Shown one piece after another: positions 24,983 through 37,800 of a stretch of DNA of 64,000 nucleotides. The position numbers and the translations under genes were made by a program. Within the stretch, counting starts at the first letter, position 1, and the number at the start of each line of letters is the position of its first letter. The notes beneath the pieces are model-generated. The model made no database searches. It was not told the origin of the DNA and worked only from the letters and a program-made list of their open reading frames with translations. Location of the stretch: NCBI RefSeq assembly GCF_010389155.1, contig NC_057764.1, positions 11,656,001 to 11,720,000 on the forward strand, in the 5' to 3' direction. Origin of the DNA: Erigeron canadensis (taxonomy: Eukaryota; Streptophyta; Magnoliopsida; Asterales; Asteraceae).

Positions 24983-25621
24983 ATTGGGTTCTTCATTCTA
25001 GGGGGAATAGACTCAAAATGTTTTTATGACCAAAACTTATTTTGGTTCAAAATGCATCTGGGGAATTCTCCAGGTGAAACTGACTAAAATTTGTTTCCAT
25101 TTGTTGTTTAAAAATTTTGCAACTGGAAAATCTTTCCAGTTGAAACTGGCACTGGACACTCTCAAGTGTACATGTTTGGTCTTATCTCAAACTGGTGGTC
25201 AACCAGATTTTCATAACGGAAAGTATCCTTGGTCAATACTTGTGACACGTGATGGTACTCGAGTGTCTAAGCTCACTCCCAACCGTCACTTGACGTGTCA
25301 AAACCATTTTGATAGAAAGGATGCAGGTTTTATGGGGATTGTTGCAGGTAGTGAGCGCGTGGGAATACCAGCCGTCGTAGCATTTAATGCTTGATAAGAT
25401 GGTATTAATTATTTTTGAATTTCAAATTTTCTAAAAATCTTTTAATACACGATTTCGAAAATTTGGGGATTAAAAAAATCTTTTCGTATATATTTTGGTA
25501 TTATTTCATTACCTATATATACCCCCACTCAATCATTTTTCTCATTTACTTCGCACATTCATTCCCTTACTCTTCCAAAACCCTAAATCCTAAATCAATT
25601 TCACTTTCACAATCTGATCAA
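24983..25621 (+). other. Post-pol spacer of D with a second polypurine-like tract
   Basis: AGGGGGAATAGAC at 25000-25012, 18 bp after the pol stop, is identical to E at 34162-34174 and resembles the true 3' polypurine tract. TATATATACCCCCACTC at about 25514 and a TTCATTCCCTTACTC leader-like stretch precede the ORF3 ATG, as in E (about 34690). The 122-codon reading frame at 25026 is probably chance. Confidence 0.6.
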
Positions 25622-28600
25622 ATGGCACCTAAATCTTCTTCATCCTCTTCTTCTCGTTCTCGTGATGTAAATTTACTCACTGTTGAGTATGTTCCATCAG
25701 ATAACGTTCATCATGCTGTTGGGGCCCCCATAAATTCCAAATTAATTAAATTAAATCCAAATAACCCCAAGCATCTCTTCAAGGGCAACAGGCCGCTGAC
25801 ACTCTAATCAGGAAAATCCAATCCTTCTTTAGGGATTCTCCACTCAGCGATGCCCTTACCTTGAACCCGCACAAGATGTACCATGATTACTTGTGTGAGT
25901 TCTGGTACACGGCCTCTAACTCGCCTGACTGCTCATCCATCTCTTTCACCTTAAAGGATGGGTCAGTCCCGTGTACCATCACCACTGAGACTTTGAGGGA
26001 TGCCCTTAATCTCAATTACTGGGGAACTGATGAACGTCCAGTGGTGATCCCCAATAATATAAACTTCCGCCAGGTCTTCCTTGACATGGGCAATAATGAA
26101 GTCTTGGAAGGTGGAGTGTTGAGAACCAAGGGGTCTATAACAATGAGAGGGCTTTTACTCTCTTGGAAATATTTCATGGTTCATCTGGTGGAGAGTTTGG
26201 GAGGGAGTTCTGGTGGTTTGAACCAGATAAACTCCTTCCAGGCAGAAATGGCATATTGCCTTTGGTATGGACTGACGGTAGATTTCGTGAGCATCCTCTT
26301 CCGAATCCTTGTCTTCAAGTTGAAAGGTAATAGGGGTCCATGTATCCCCTTCTCTCGGTTTCTATCTCTTTGTTTCAAGTTAATTCTGGGCAGAGACGAA
26401 TATAAAAACACTCAGTCTCTTTACTTTGTGCCAGAATTACTGAGAAATCTGGACAACCTTGTATCTACTGCTAACGAGGTCCAGATTCCTCCAAGAATGA
26501 TATTGGCATTCTCTAAAACTGATGCACCAATACCAGGTGAGTCAGAAAGACAACTGGGCGGGCCTCAAAACAATGAGGGACCCACCAGTTCGTGTGCTGG
26601 TAATGTGACAATTGCCGAACCTGGGCAACAGTCTAACCCCACTAGCTCTAGTGTGTCGGTCCAACCTTTCACCCACCCTGGAGACCTCCCAACAGGTCTT
26701 CAGGCTGCTACAAAGGCACCAAGGTCAAAAACCCGTCGTAAGAAAAGGTCAGAACGTGCCACTGACCCTAGTGCCCCAATTAGCCCTTCAGGTACTTCCA
26801 AACAAGTACATGCAGAAAGTCAAAGGGAACAACCGCAAGCAACCACTCTCGAAACTTCTTTAGGAGAGAGTGGTGAAGTTAATACTGGGTCAGCCCAACC
26901 CTGAGTAGAGTCCGTGTCAGTACTAAACTTGCAGAGCCAAACTTCTGACACACTTGCACGAACTGACGAGTCTCTGGCTAGTCACAGCTGGAGACCGAGG
27001 TTCCAGATTCTACGGCCAATGATGCCACGACTGAGGAAAGAGCAGTTTTGGTTGAGGCACAAGTGACCTCTTTTCAGGAAGAAATTCCGACAACTGATGA
27101 AACCATTGAGGAAACTCAAACTGGTCATCAGGAGCGTGAACAATCTGTTCAGCCACCCCTATCATTTAAGAAACTAGGCATAATTGAGGGTGAAATTCAG
27201 CTTGAGTCCTCGGACTCTTCTAAAACTGAATCTGATCAGGAAATGGCTAATGCATCTGTACATGATCAGCTCCCTTCCTTTTTTGATCAACCCCTAGATC
27301 GCCAAGTTTGAATTTCACCTCTTTTACCAGAAAGCTTACAAGATCCTCCTATATTCGCCTCTCGCCAGCTACTATCTTCCATGGGTGTGCCTAGAAATAG
27401 ACACATCATAACACCACCGTCGCCGTCGTTCACACCTGAGCATTCTCAGCATGAACGACAACTTGAATCTCTTCCCATCATTTCTTCAACAACTCCTCTT
27501 GTTTCAACTGCTGCTACTACAACTGGTGAACCATCATTTATATTACCTCCTCCAGTTGTACCTGTAGCCTTTCGAGCAGGTCCAGTGACACTTTCCCCTT
27601 CGTCACTGGATAGTCAATTTGCTGCCTTTCAATCCGATCTCTCAAACCTTCTTACGAGGGTGGATGAGATTCAAAAGACACTCGATAAAAATACTAAGTC
27701 CCTCTCCAGGTACCAGAAGGAGCACATTACAAATGTTAGAGTGGTTGACCTGGGGATCAATAAATTTTCTGCAAATGAGGACTTAGTGTTTGGCAAGCTC
27801 AACGAGTTGGTGCAGTCCTCCAATCAACTGGCAACATCTTTAAGGGAGGCATTTGCACTAACCCAAACTGGTGTCACATCTTCCATCACCAATCTATTAA
27901 CTAATACTGTCAGATCTTCAGAGGTGGATGTGAAGGAACTTAAAAGACAGGTCAAGTTGCTCTTTGAGAAACCTGGTCTTAATGTGACTGAGCTTGGTAC
28001 CCAGTTGGCCACTTCAGTTGGTCAGAAGATTGAAGACACCTTGGCTGCCAGAGAACAAGTATTTTTGGAAAAGGTGATGTCTGAGATCACCAAGACTGCA
28101 GTGCCCCAGGTTGATCTCACTCCCATAACATCTGAGATTGATCGGTTGAGGTGCAGTCTTGATACTCTGGCCAGCAAGGTATCTGAACACTCTACTGCCT
28201 TAACCAATCTGACAACTGAAGCTGGTAAAAATAAGAATGAAGAGTTGAAGACAATGTTGAAGGAGGTTCTTCATGAGATGGTTCCCTTTGCTCTCTCGCC
28301 AGATGCTACGAAGCTTCTAACTGACATACAGAAGAGTCAAGTGCACACCTTTGAAAATGTTATGACTCAATCTAAGGAAATCAATCATCTGTTGGTTTGT
28401 GGGACTTTCAAGCAGTGTAAAGATATGCAGTCGTCGCAGCCTCTAGCTAATTTGCCTTCAAGCCCTTCATATTTTGATAGTATTCGTAAAGGGCTAGATG
28501 CTGCCAAGGGGGAAAGATCTGTGCATACTTCTTCTACTACCCTTGAAGTTCCCAAAACGACTGGGAAAGAGTTGGTAGTTGGCAGTGCTAGTACTGATGC

Positions 28601-28982
28601 TAGCCAGGTTGTTGTTGCCACCAGTACTGAAGCTGGTGGGCATATTGAAACTTTTGATGATGTTGTGTTAAGGGGGAATATTGATAAAGGTAAGGCAATG
28701 GCCACTGATGAATCTGACAAGCTGGCCACTAATGCACCATTATTGGAAACTGGCAATGTTGACCAGTTGCCTCCAGTTACTGAAAGTGAAAGTCAGAAGC
28801 TAGCAAGGATTGGGTATCTGGTTAAGGAGGGAAAGAAACAGATGAAAATTAATCAAGAAGAATCTAGGAAATCTTTCCCACTCACCCTTGTTGATGCAAC
28901 TGACGCACAACTCCTTGGCATACAACTGTTGGAATATAAGAAAATAAAAGAAGATGCAAGGAATAAAGTTGGAATACAACTG
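25622..28982 (+). pseudogene. ORF3 of element D, truncated by E
   Basis: Starts MAPKSSSSSS. A frameshift near 25790 separates this from the domain proper, which reads KIQSFFRDSPLSDALTLNP ... LCEFWYTASNS and FTLKDGSVPC, then LRDALNLNYWGTDE and GGSSGGLNQINSFQAEMAYC. The frame ends at 26904; further segments 27048-27311 and 27381-29003 share one frame, broken by a TGA at 27309. The C-terminal part is Ser/Thr/Pro-rich, then a long predicted coiled coil (LTRVDEIQKTLDKNTKSL, SEIDRLRCSLDTLASKV). Homologous to ORF3 of E. After 28982 the reading frame runs into E's LTR, so its last residues are not native. Function unknown. Confidence 0.75.
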
Positions 28983-29576
28983 TTAGCAAAAGGTTGGGAA
29001 TAAAGTATGTCAAGTCACATCAAAGAAACTTAAATACTTTACCTTAAACAAGCGTGTTATGGATTTGTCCCACAAATCCATCCAACCATGTTTTGTACGG
29101 CATACTGCCATGTCATCATGACATGTTTGCCTATAAATATAAGACTTCTCACACTTGCAATATTGCTTGGAACTTTGGCAATTGCAACGTGTGATATTAC
29201 TCTAAGTATTCTTACGAGTAATTCCTCGTAGCATAGAGCATTTGTATTTCTAGGGTTGTTTAGATATTTTCACAAGTGTGATTATCTTTGTTCCGCAACA
29301 ACTCTTGTATTTTGTTTATAGCAATAAATAAAATACATTGAAAAGTACATCTCGACTCATTGCCATAATACTTGATTATATTTAGTAATTTATATAGTTT
29401 CAAGCAATCTTACTTTATTACTCTTATCCACTATCTGGATCGTAATTCTAACTAGTCATGTCTAGTTTCGATTTACTTGTCAGTCGGGTTTCTTGATATA
29501 ACTTGTGATCATTATTGTCTAACCTTATATCTTGTTATAGCTTGATCTCTTGTACATCTTGTTAGGTGGACTGACA
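28983..29576 (+). repeat. 5' LTR of E, lacking its first ~349 bp
   Basis: Matches 39508 onward in the 3' LTR and ends GGTGGACTGACA two bases before the primer site. TATAAAT at 29132-29138 remains, so promoter core and transcription start may survive although the upstream U3 is lost. Confidence 0.85.
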
Positions 29577-29578
29577 TT

Positions 29579-29590
29579 TGGTATTAGAGC
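29579..29590 (+). other. Primer binding site of element E (mutated)
   Basis: TGGTATTAGAGC; one C-to-T change against TGGTATCAGAGC. Confidence 0.85.
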
Positions 29591-29638
29591 TTCCCAGGTT
29601 AAATCATTAAGTTGTTATACCTGTTTTGATCCTACAAG

Positions 29639-31966
29639 ATGTCTGGAACCGAACAACCGAACCCTAACCCAAATGCCAATATGAATCAAAATCCACCACC
29701 TCCACCACCAGTTCAACCCAGTGTTCATGTTCACTTTCCAAACAATCCGGTACCTAAATTTAATGGAAATAGTGACACATTCATTACTTGGAAGGCATGC
29801 ATGCTCAAGTACATCGCTGGTGTTGAAAGACACTTGACCACCGTTCTTGTTGAAGGTCCTTATGTTCCCATGAATGCATCAACTGTAGTCTTTAATCAAG
29901 ATGGGACCCCTAGGTTAACACCCAAAGAAAAAGATCATTGGTCAGAAGAAGATCATCGTTTGGCTGACCTAGACTCTAAATTACAAAACATGATTCTCTT
30001 TGCTGTCCCAGAAAGTTTGAAACCCACTCTTGTTTTACTTGATAATTCTAAGTTGATGCGGGAAGAATTGCTAACACAATTTGAAAGAACAAAGGAAACC
30101 ATCACAACAAGAAAAGTGTCTTTGAATAAAAAATATGAAGCATTTTTTGCATTACCAAATGAGTCTTTAACTGAAACATATCTTCGGTTTACAAATTTGG
30201 TCAATCAATTAAAAGCTCTTGGTGTCACAAAAGACAAAGAAATTTTGCTTGAAAAATTTTGTGATATTTTGCCTTCAAAATGGGAAAATTTGATCATGGT
30301 GTTAAGACAAGGCAACACCCTTCACAGCCACACTCTGGCCTCTCTGTATGGTGCTTTTAGATTTACTGAGGAAAACAAAGCAGAGAGAGTTGTGGCTGAG
30401 CAAGATGCAAAGAATCATTCATCTACCAAGTCATCTCTGGTTCATTATTCTGAACCTCAAGATACTGCCCTACTATCTTTTGAGATTGATCAGTCTGACT
30501 CTGTAAAGAAGATAGTAGCTGAACTAATGAAAGTTGGTATTTCTGATTATGCATCACATGAATGTGATGAGGATGATGATGATGATCTGGTTGCTATGAT
30601 TGCCAAAACCTTTAATCGTTTTAAATTTAAAACCAAAAGAAATGGCAAAAAATTTTCCTCAAACAACACTGTTGATAAGTCCAATCTTGAATGCTTTAAA
30701 TGTGGAAAGAAAGGACATTTTATGAAGGAATGCAGATCATCACAACCTTCCTCATCACGCACTGCCCCTAACCACTCTATCTTTCAGAAGCCAGATGATG
30801 GGTACAAAGCCAAGTACAAGAAGCTGAAAGCCCACATGGCAATGATGGCACAAGAAGAATGGGAGTATTCTGACGAGTCATCTGATGATGAAGAAGAAGT
30901 AAGGGATATGTGTTTCATGGCTCGTGAAGATCAAAGTCATGTTGTTAAGTCTGATGTGGAATCTGGTCGTTGGGTGGATATTATCATGAAAAAGGTTAGT
31001 GAATTTGGTTTTGAGAATGATGAAGGACTAAAACTGGATCTTTTAGTTCGAATTGAGGCTGACATATCATAAGTTGAGACTGTGCGATCAGAAAGTATTA
31101 AAAATTTTGAAATAAACTCTTCTGAACTGAACGCCAGTCAGGCCAGATTGAAAGAACTAAAAGATGTTCAGTTGACCTTGAAAAGTTATCAGTCAATGGT
31201 TTCAAAATTAGAATTGGAAAAGGAAGAACTAAAAATCATTTTAGAAAAAGAACAAACAATAATAAAATCTTGGATGAAATCACCTTTTCCAGAAGCTGCC
31301 ATAAAGAAAACTTTTGAGAACCAAAGAATCGCCTATGGCACTGGTGATCTTCATCTTGCTTCTGTAAGAACTGATCTTGATGCTCTTCCAAAAGAAATGA
31401 GACCAGAAATTGTTTTTAAAGATCTTGGAAAATTAAAACTGATAACTGATCAAGCCCAGGAACAACCTGAGAGTAAATCTGAAGCATGTCAGACCAATGC
31501 TTCAGACAAGAAGGCTAAATCCAAGACGCCTTCCCCTCAATCTTCAAACCAGGTTTCCAAGAACCAGAAAAAGAAGAAGAATGTCATCCCTGCTGAGCCT
31601 TCTACCTCAGATTCTGGTAGAGCTTAGGTGTCTAATCAAGAATCTATTTTGTTAAGGATTGAAAGTCAATTTCAAAATTTGGCTAGACAAGTGCAAAGCT
31701 GTAATGCACGATTAAAAAATGTTGAAAGCACTCCCCAAAATCCCAAACAAAACCTAAAACCTTTTTCAAAGAAAGTTAAACAAGAAAAGCAAAAATCTGA
31801 GAAGGAAAAGGTTTCTGAAGTCGTTAAACCAACTGTTTTTGTGTCATCAGAAATTATGACTGAAATTCCCTTTGATCCATCTGTTCCCCATATACCAAAG
31901 AAATCTAAGGCTGTTCAGGGAATGTCCAGTGAACCCATCAAAAGATGGGTTCCCAAAAAGAACTAA
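29639..31966 (+). pseudogene. Gag of element E (two stops)
   Basis: MSGTEQPNPN start, Pro-rich N-terminus, then core DTFITWKACMLKYIAGVE. Intact zinc knuckle CFKCGKKGHFMKEC near residue 352 and an acidic stretch (DECDEDDDDD type). One frame from 29639 to 31966 with TAA at 31070-31072 and TAG at 31625-31627. It ends EPIKRWVPKKN, overlapping the pol frame by about 22 nt, with pol in the -1 frame. Lys-rich C-terminus. Confidence 0.88.
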
Positions 31967-34155
31967 TCTTTGTGTATATGCAAGGTGACCGCAAAAAGAA
32001 CACTTGGTTTCTTGACAGTGCTGCTGTCAGAACCATGACTGGTCACAAATCCCTGCTAGAGGAATATAGGGTGCAAGAGGGGCCCTCAATAACTTTTGGT
32101 AATGACGATCATGGACATACTGAAGGATATGGTGTTGTGAATAACAGTCAGGTCAAATTCACAAAAGTTGCATATGTGAATGGTCTAAAATATAACCTGA
32201 TCAGTGTCAGCCAACTTTGTGATGATGGCTTTAAGGTTTTATTTGATATTTTACAAGGCACCATATTCAACAGAGATTGGAAGGTAGTAATGATTGCTCC
32301 CAGAAAAGGAAACATTTATGTAGTAGATATGAAAAGTGCTACTTCTGAACAATGTTTCTATACAAAGGCTGATGAGGACACCAATTGGTTGTGGCACAAA
32401 AGGTTATCCTATCTCAATTTCAAAAATATAAATAAGTTGTCAAGAAAACAACTTGCTGATGGGATAACAGCCATGTCTTTCAATAAAGACAAGCCATGTC
32501 CAGGGTGTGAAATGGGAAAGAAGAAAAGAGCATCTTTCAAGACCAAGCAAAATTTCAGCATCACTGAACCACTTCAGATGCTACACATGGATCTCTTTGG
32601 TCCTGTGAATGTTCAGACAAGAGTGGGGAAGAAGTACACTCTGGTTGTAGTTGATGAATATTCAAGATACTGTTGGGTAATCTTCCTCAGAAATAAAAGT
32701 GAAGCTGCTGCTGAAATTATTGCCCTCATCAAACAAATTGAAATCAAGCACAAGCGAAAAGTACGTCAGCTCAGAAGTGACAATGGCACTGAATTCAGAA
32801 ATTCCACTCTGGAAACCTTCTGTACTTACACTAGCATATCTCAGAACTTCTCCTCAGCACATACTCTAGAGCAAAATGGTGTTGTAGAGAGAAAGAATCG
32901 AACACTGATTGAAGCTGCCAGAAGTATGTTGAATGAGTCAGGTCTTCCAAAATGTTTTTGGGCTGAAGCTGTTGCAACTGCTTGCTACACTCAGAATCGT
33001 TCCATTTATGTCAAAAGACATAAGAAGACTGCCTATGAAGTACTCAGAAATAGAAAGCCTAATATTGGATATTTTCATGTTTTTGGATGTCCAGTATACA
33101 TTCTGAATGATTCCAGCAAATTGGGCAAATTTGATGCCAAAGCTGATGAAGGTTACTTCCTAGGTTATTCAACAATTCGCAAGGCCTTTAGAGTCTATAA
33201 CAAAAGACTTGAAAAGGTTGATGAGTCAGTTCATGTTACCTTTGATGAATCAAATTCTGCAATCTTTAATAAACCAGTCTCTGAACCACCTTCAGAAAGT
33301 CCTTTCAGTTTCGGTGATTCTGATCAAAATGACAAACCAGATCAGTCACCTGAACATGTTTCTGTTCAATCCAGATCAGAACCAACTACAAATCAGCAAA
33401 GTAACATTCCATTTTATCCTTCAGTCACATTCAAACTACCTACTGAATTGACTATTGGATCAGATGTGCGTGCTACTCCTCAGATATCAGTATCCCCTGA
33501 AATATCTTAGAACGAAGAATTTCATGATGCAAATCGTGATTTACAAGATGATGAAGATGATGAAACTGAAATAGTTTATTCTGATCCATCTTCTGAAGTA
33601 TGACAGAGGAGTTCTTGCACTGATATCATTGTTCATCCTGGTCATTACTCTAAATGGACTCGCTCACATCCAATTGATCAAGTGATTGGCGATCCAAGTA
33701 GAGGGGTTCAGACCAGAAGAGCCACTAGCGATCAATGCTTATATGTCAGCTTCCTGTCACTGATAGAACCGAAGAAGATTGACGAGGCTTTGAAAGAACC
33801 AAGTTGGGTTGAAGCCATGCAAGAAGAGCTCAACCAATTTGAAAGGAACAATGTTTGGGAGCTTGTTCCATGTCCCCCCAATCAACTAACTGATTATGGT
33901 GTTAAGTACACAAGAACGCCAATATTTTGTGATAACACAAGTGCCATTGCAATATCTCACAATCCTGTGATGCACTGTAAAACCAAGCATATTGATTTCA
34001 GGTACCATTTCATTCGTGATTATATTTTAAAAGGTGACATTGAAATTCATTTCATTCCCACTGATAAACAACTGGCTGATGTGTTTACAAAACCTTTAGA
34101 TGTCAAAACTTTTAAACATCTCATCAGTGAGTTAGGAATGCTAAATCCTGTGTAA
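31945..34155 (+). pseudogene. Pol of element E: protease and integrase, RT deleted
   Basis: Protease motif TWFLDSAAVRTMTG; integrase with LWHKRLSYLNF ... CPGCEMGK and LHMDLFGPV, LRSDNGTEF, NGVVERKNRT. In the first finger position the usual His of RLSHLNF (as in D) is Tyr. In-frame stops lie at 33508 and 33601. After WELVPCPP the text jumps straight to NQLTDYGVKYTRTPIF, the RNase H C-terminal part. Relative to D about 1.15 kb is missing: all RT catalytic motifs and most of RNase H. The deletion keeps the frame and ends ISELGMLNPV. E therefore could move only with enzymes supplied by another element. Confidence 0.9.
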
Positions 34156-34880
34156 CATTTCAGGGGGAATAGACAAAAAAAAATGTTTTTACAAGAAAAA
34201 GAAAGTTTTTTTTTGAGGGGGAATTTTTGCCTCAGAAAACACTTTGTCTGAAATGTTTCAGAAACTGAAGGACTTCAGAATTTCTAGAATATGAGAAGGT
34301 TCAGATTGCACTTCCTTAACTTCTCTCAGAACTTTAAATTATTCAAATCTGAAGTCCATCAAAACCTTTTATTATACAATGGATACCTAGCTGGCAAGTG
34401 GACACGTGATTTTTACTGTTCCAGGATACCTTTTTGCTGATGTGTCATACTACTTGCGCCGTAAAGGAAAATGATAATTGCTTTTGCATTAAAAATGGTT
34501 GAATTTTTCTTGAAAAAGTGGGGTCATGGCCGTTGTTGCATTTAATGCGGACGTGTCGCCGAAAATTATTTCGGACTTCAAACCCGATCAAAATTACCAT
34601 CAATAAAATATCATTATATTTTATTGGGTTTGAATTCCAAAATCTTTTTATTTATTTTCAACGGAAAATCCTTTGAATTTCTTTGAAAATATATATACCT
34701 TTTTCCAAGATCATTCCTTCATTTACTTCATTTTTCATTTACTCCCAATCATATCTCTCTCTCATTCTCTCAAACATTCATTTCATTCTCTCAAGTATTC
34801 AACATTCATTTCACCTTCTTTCATAACTTTAAACCCTAAAATTTCTTAACACATTTTCATCTCCTTTTTTTTAAAAAAAA
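34156..34880 (+). promoter_or_regulatory. Post-pol spacer of E with two polypurine-like tracts and a TATA-like site
   Basis: AGGGGGAATAGAC at 34162-34174 and GAGGGGGAATTTTT at 34215-34228. Then AAAATATATATACC (about 34686), followed by a CT-rich leader-like run (TCTCTCTCATTCTCTC) up to the ORF3 ATG at 34881. D has the same layout. A subgenomic promoter is possible but inferred. Confidence 0.45.
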
Positions 34881-37800
34881 ATGGCTTCTTCATCAACCGT
34901 TAAAGAACCTAAAACACTCATCGCTTTTGAATATTCTCCACCTAAATCTGCTGTTAAGCCCAGCTCTCAATGGCCAAAAGACTTCGAATCTAAAACCATT
35001 CGGTTTAACATGAACAATTTTAAGGCAACCCTAAATGCCAAATCTGAAGGGCTTCTGGGCAGATTAAACGCGTTTCTTCAACGCTGTCCCATTTCGTACG
35101 CTCTAACTGCTGACCCAGAGCGTTTATATCATCGATATTTACTGGAGTTTTGGTATACGGCCGAAGTTGCCAAAGATGAGAAGTCGATAGCCTTCACGTT
35201 GAAGGAAGGTACGGTGAAGTGCGTATTGACGCTTGACGGTTTCAGGGAGGCGCTCAGGCTGAACTATTTGCCTCCTAACACCCCGTATACGAAAAGACAA
35301 AAAGGGGTTAACTTCAGGGAAGTTTTGCTGGTTACTGGCCACAATCAGATCGTTGATGATGATGGCAACCTGAAGACGTCTGGCTACATCTTCATTGCTG
35401 GTTTCAAGGGATGCTGGAGATACTTTTGGACACAAATTGTAGAGTGTCTTGGAGGGAACAGTGGAGGACTGGATCAAATTTCGTTGATCCAAGTCTAGTT
35501 GGGCTACTATTTGTGGCACGGGATGAAGGTAGATTTTGCTGAGATGCTGTTTGCTCAGCTGTTGACTAAGTTGAAAGGGAAGAGGAGCATCCATATTGCC
35601 TTCCCCAGATTTTTAAGTATTTGTTTTTTGGCGATTCTGGGAGTAGGATACACTGACATCCTTCAGGAGAGCTCTCAAACCGAATTTTGCAAGGACCTCT
35701 CCAGGTTAACCGAGTCTGAGAACGAACCTGAACTGTCCCCTACTATGCTTCAGGTACTTAGTAACAACATTAAAACTGACACAGCACGACCGGCTGGCTC
35801 AGAAAGATTACTAGGCGGGTCACAAAAGAATGTGAGACCCACCAGTCGATCTAGTGGCAATCTGTCACACTTGTTTAAACCCAAAATAAGTTCTACCCTG
35901 CCACCTTCATCTTCCACTGACCAACCTGAGGATCTCCCAAAAGATTCCTTAGGATCTCCAAAGGGTTTATTAAAACTACGTCCTTTTAGGCCATCCTTAC
36001 AACCCAAGGATACTAGTACCCAAGCTCAGCATTCTGAAATCTCAAGACAGGTTTCAGAAGAAGGTCAAATGGGAAACCTACAAGCAGCCATCTCCAAAAC
36101 TTCTTTAGGAGGAGATGGTGAAGATATTTGTGTGTCAGCCCAACACACAGTAGAAGTTGTGTCTGCACATGCACTCCCTGTAACTTCACAAATCTTATAC
36201 TCTTTGCTTGCACAAACTTTTGATTTTTCTTAGGTGATACCCAAAGGAATGGAGGTTTATAAATCTACGGCCAATGAAGAGACTCTTGGATCCAGCACAA
36301 GAGTTACTGAGGCACAACTGGTATCGACTGAAGCAGTCCCATCTTTGACCAGTGACGATGCACCTGCTGAAGCAGCTGCTGAACTGGGTGCTGGCCTGGA
36401 TTCTGGGAATCAAGACCATAGCATATCTGACCAGAATGTAAATGTCTGGGATGACGATGAGCTTCCTGAGGGAAACCTCGAGGATTTTGTTTTTGATGAA
36501 GAATTGTTGAGGGAGAATCTTTCAGATTCTGAGCCAACCCTCACTCATTTTGAAGAACCTGCATCACCATCTCTTTCACAACAATAACAACAAGAACAAC
36601 ACCAAAATATCATCGATCTTGATCCACCTTATCAACCACCACCAATTTCTCATCAACACCCTCTATTTCCACAAGGCACAAATCCCGCATACGTTACATC
36701 TGCCATCTTTCAACCACCTCTTCAATTCCTTCACCCCCAAATCCATGATGTTCCACCAAAGAGAACTTATGATCTGCCAGGAGAGCAAGAGAAAGAATTT
36801 GATTCTGAGACCGAATCTGATGGTCCCTCAGAAAGAATCTTGGAGAGATATTTGGCAAGCATCAGAACAACTCCATTTGTTGCTTCAGCTTCTACTTCAA
36901 CTGCTGCACCTCTTAGCATAGAAGCTCAGCTAGAGAAGTCACAAACTGCAGTCCCAAACCTTCTCATTCAGGTTGAGGGCTTGTCAAAATCTCTAGCTGC
37001 CAACACTAAGTCTCTGGCCGATTTGAAGGATGCCCAGGATGTTATGGGTACTGAATTTACAAGAATAGCAGTTAATGAGAGCTTAGTGGTTGGGAAGTTA
37101 CACGAATTGGTGTCATCTTGCAATGGGTTGAGTAGGGCGATTGGTGAAGCCTTCAAGTTGACCAAGAGGGATGTGCAGAGTTCAGTCGTTGCGAATCTGC
37201 AATCCTGGCTATTAATGATACAAAACTCTTTCTTGGCACTTGAAAAAGAAGTGGGTGAGTTGGTTAAGAAGCCGAGTGTTGATGAAGAGTCTCTTGGTGC
37301 CTCTGTTGGTGACAATGTTTCTGCGACACTGAAGTCCATATTTTCTGAAGATCTCATTTCTCAGATTTCAGTGTCGGTGGCTGAAAAGGTTGAAGAGAGG
37401 GTCAGGATGCTGGTTTCTGAAGTCTCCAAAGCAACAAATGACAAGGTTGACAAAGTTGTAATTGAAATGAAGAATTCTATGTCAACTCTTGATCAACAAG
37501 TTCAGAACCAGTCAAAGCAACTGGATGAAATCCTGGCCCTGCTCAAGAAAACTCCTGAAGTTGTTACTCCTCCTCCCTCTGGTGCTCTATCTGATGAAGA
37601 ACAGGGGTTACTGAAGGAAGTCCTGGAGCATGAGAAGCTGAATCTGAACTCTACATTCAGATTAAGAGCTCAATTTGCAACTATCTCAAAGGGAATTTCT
37701 GATAGTATTTCCCAGCAGAATTGGGAACCTCTGCAGGGCATGCAGAAGGCAATTGAATTATATGCAAGGATGCCTGCGGAGATTCCCAAAGGGGGAAGTG

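Noticed and set aside
25026..25394. 122-codon ORF after D pol
   Set aside because: Lies in the post-pol spacer, has no counterpart in E, and includes the polypurine-like region; likely chance.
28900..29003. Native C-terminus of D ORF3 at 29003
   Set aside because: The last residues are translated from E's LTR; the matching LTR sequence is found at 39508.
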